A stretch of 5,130 bases of DNA from Desulfovibrionaceae bacterium UBA3823 (GTDB taxonomy: Bacteria > Desulfobacterota > Desulfovibrionia > Desulfovibrionales > Desulfovibrionaceae), in NCBI GenBank assembly GCA_002369295.1, contig DFDR01000112.1:1476-6605 (forward strand), written 5' to 3'. The notes beneath the pieces were generated by a model. It was not told the origin of the DNA and made no database searches. It saw only the letters and a program-made list of their open reading frames with translations. The position numbers and the translations under genes were made by a program. Shown piece by piece: positions 4,914 to 5,130 of the stretch (its first letter is position 1; each line of letters starts with the position of its first letter).

Positions 4914-5130
4914 TATGTTGAACTGTACACACGATCTTGCCGTGGTGCCGCTCCATGGTTGCATGGTCGTGGCAGAACATCGCAACGGACTTGGGATCTG
5001 CATCCTCAAGGCTCGTTCACCATGTGGCGCCCTGGACGCCGGGCTCCTCGGGAAGGAAGCGCTGGCTCTTGCCGTTCCTAAGATCGACTCTGACTTCGGC
5101 TGTGCAGCGGACGCCCCGCCCCTCGAGATC
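4897..5130 (-). pseudogene. minus-strand reading frame with one in-frame TGA, 5' end outside window; likely decayed gene end
   Basis: Reading leftward from the window edge gives 37 residues that include CTAEVRVDLRNGKSQRF and end in GATW. A TGA follows at 5017-5019, then 38 more codons in the same frame (containing SVAMFCHDHATMERHHGKIV) to a TAA at 4897-4899 inside the right end of repeat copy 2. Both halves look protein-like and have mostly G/C third positions (about 78% before and 62% after the TGA by hand count). Options are a nonsense-mutated gene, a real stop at the TGA with chance similarity beyond it, or a selenocysteine codon. The last is not supported by any family I recognise. The opposite strand is also open here (4915-5130), so the coding strand is not certain. 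No product is named. Confidence 0.35.

Noticed and set aside
4915..5130. Plus-strand open frame running off the right edge
   Set aside because: It starts at an ATG just beyond repeat copy 2 without a ribosome binding site and is codon-aligned antisense to the minus-strand frame. It cannot be excluded but is less convincing.

Overview
The window is 5,130 bases of GC-rich bacterial chromosome. Codon third positions are strongly G/C, most genes carry an AAGGAG-type ribosome binding site, and there is a class II (adenosylcobalamin-dependent) ribonucleotide reductase with a C-terminal TSCPD-type domain and zinc-ribbon-like tail. This would fit a GC-rich anaerobic proteobacterium of the Desulfovibrio kind. 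That placement is inferred from gene content and style and was not tested by a search.

Layout from left to right. Positions 1-180 are the last 59 codons of a response-regulator receiver domain, probably the end of a hybrid sensor kinase. At 177-278 is a short mobile-element-like repeat with inverted ends (copy 1). On the minus strand follow two genes for exported proteins, 275-685 (136 aa, four cysteines) and 733-1527 (264 aa, a visibly duplicated domain), which read as a two-gene operon with a candidate promoter at 1601-1627. A 339-base divergent intergenic region (1528-1866) holds that promoter, a strong 10-bp-stem hairpin and a weaker promoter candidate for the rightward genes. Then comes nrdJ (1867-4233, 788 aa) and, 75 bases later, a small YdjM-family membrane protein (4309-4812). 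A second, inverted and more AT-rich copy of the repeat lies at 4809-4913. The last 230 bases hold a minus-strand reading frame interrupted by one in-frame TGA that runs off the window.

How the genes work together. NrdJ supplies deoxyribonucleotides without needing oxygen. The YdjM-like protein may be co-transcribed with it, because no T-tract terminator separates them. The two leftward genes are a separate envelope or periplasmic unit of unknown function.

The most unusual feature is the repeat pair. Both copies sit exactly between converging reading frames, and the stop codon of every flanking frame lies inside a repeat end: TAG in CTAGGGA three times, TAA in GCTGATTAA once. The copies are inverted relative to each other and bracket a 4.5-kb block of four genes. 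They share about 67% of bases over 84 ungapped positions, with differences concentrated in codon third positions of one shared reading frame. All four CTAG tetranucleotides in the window lie in these two copies.
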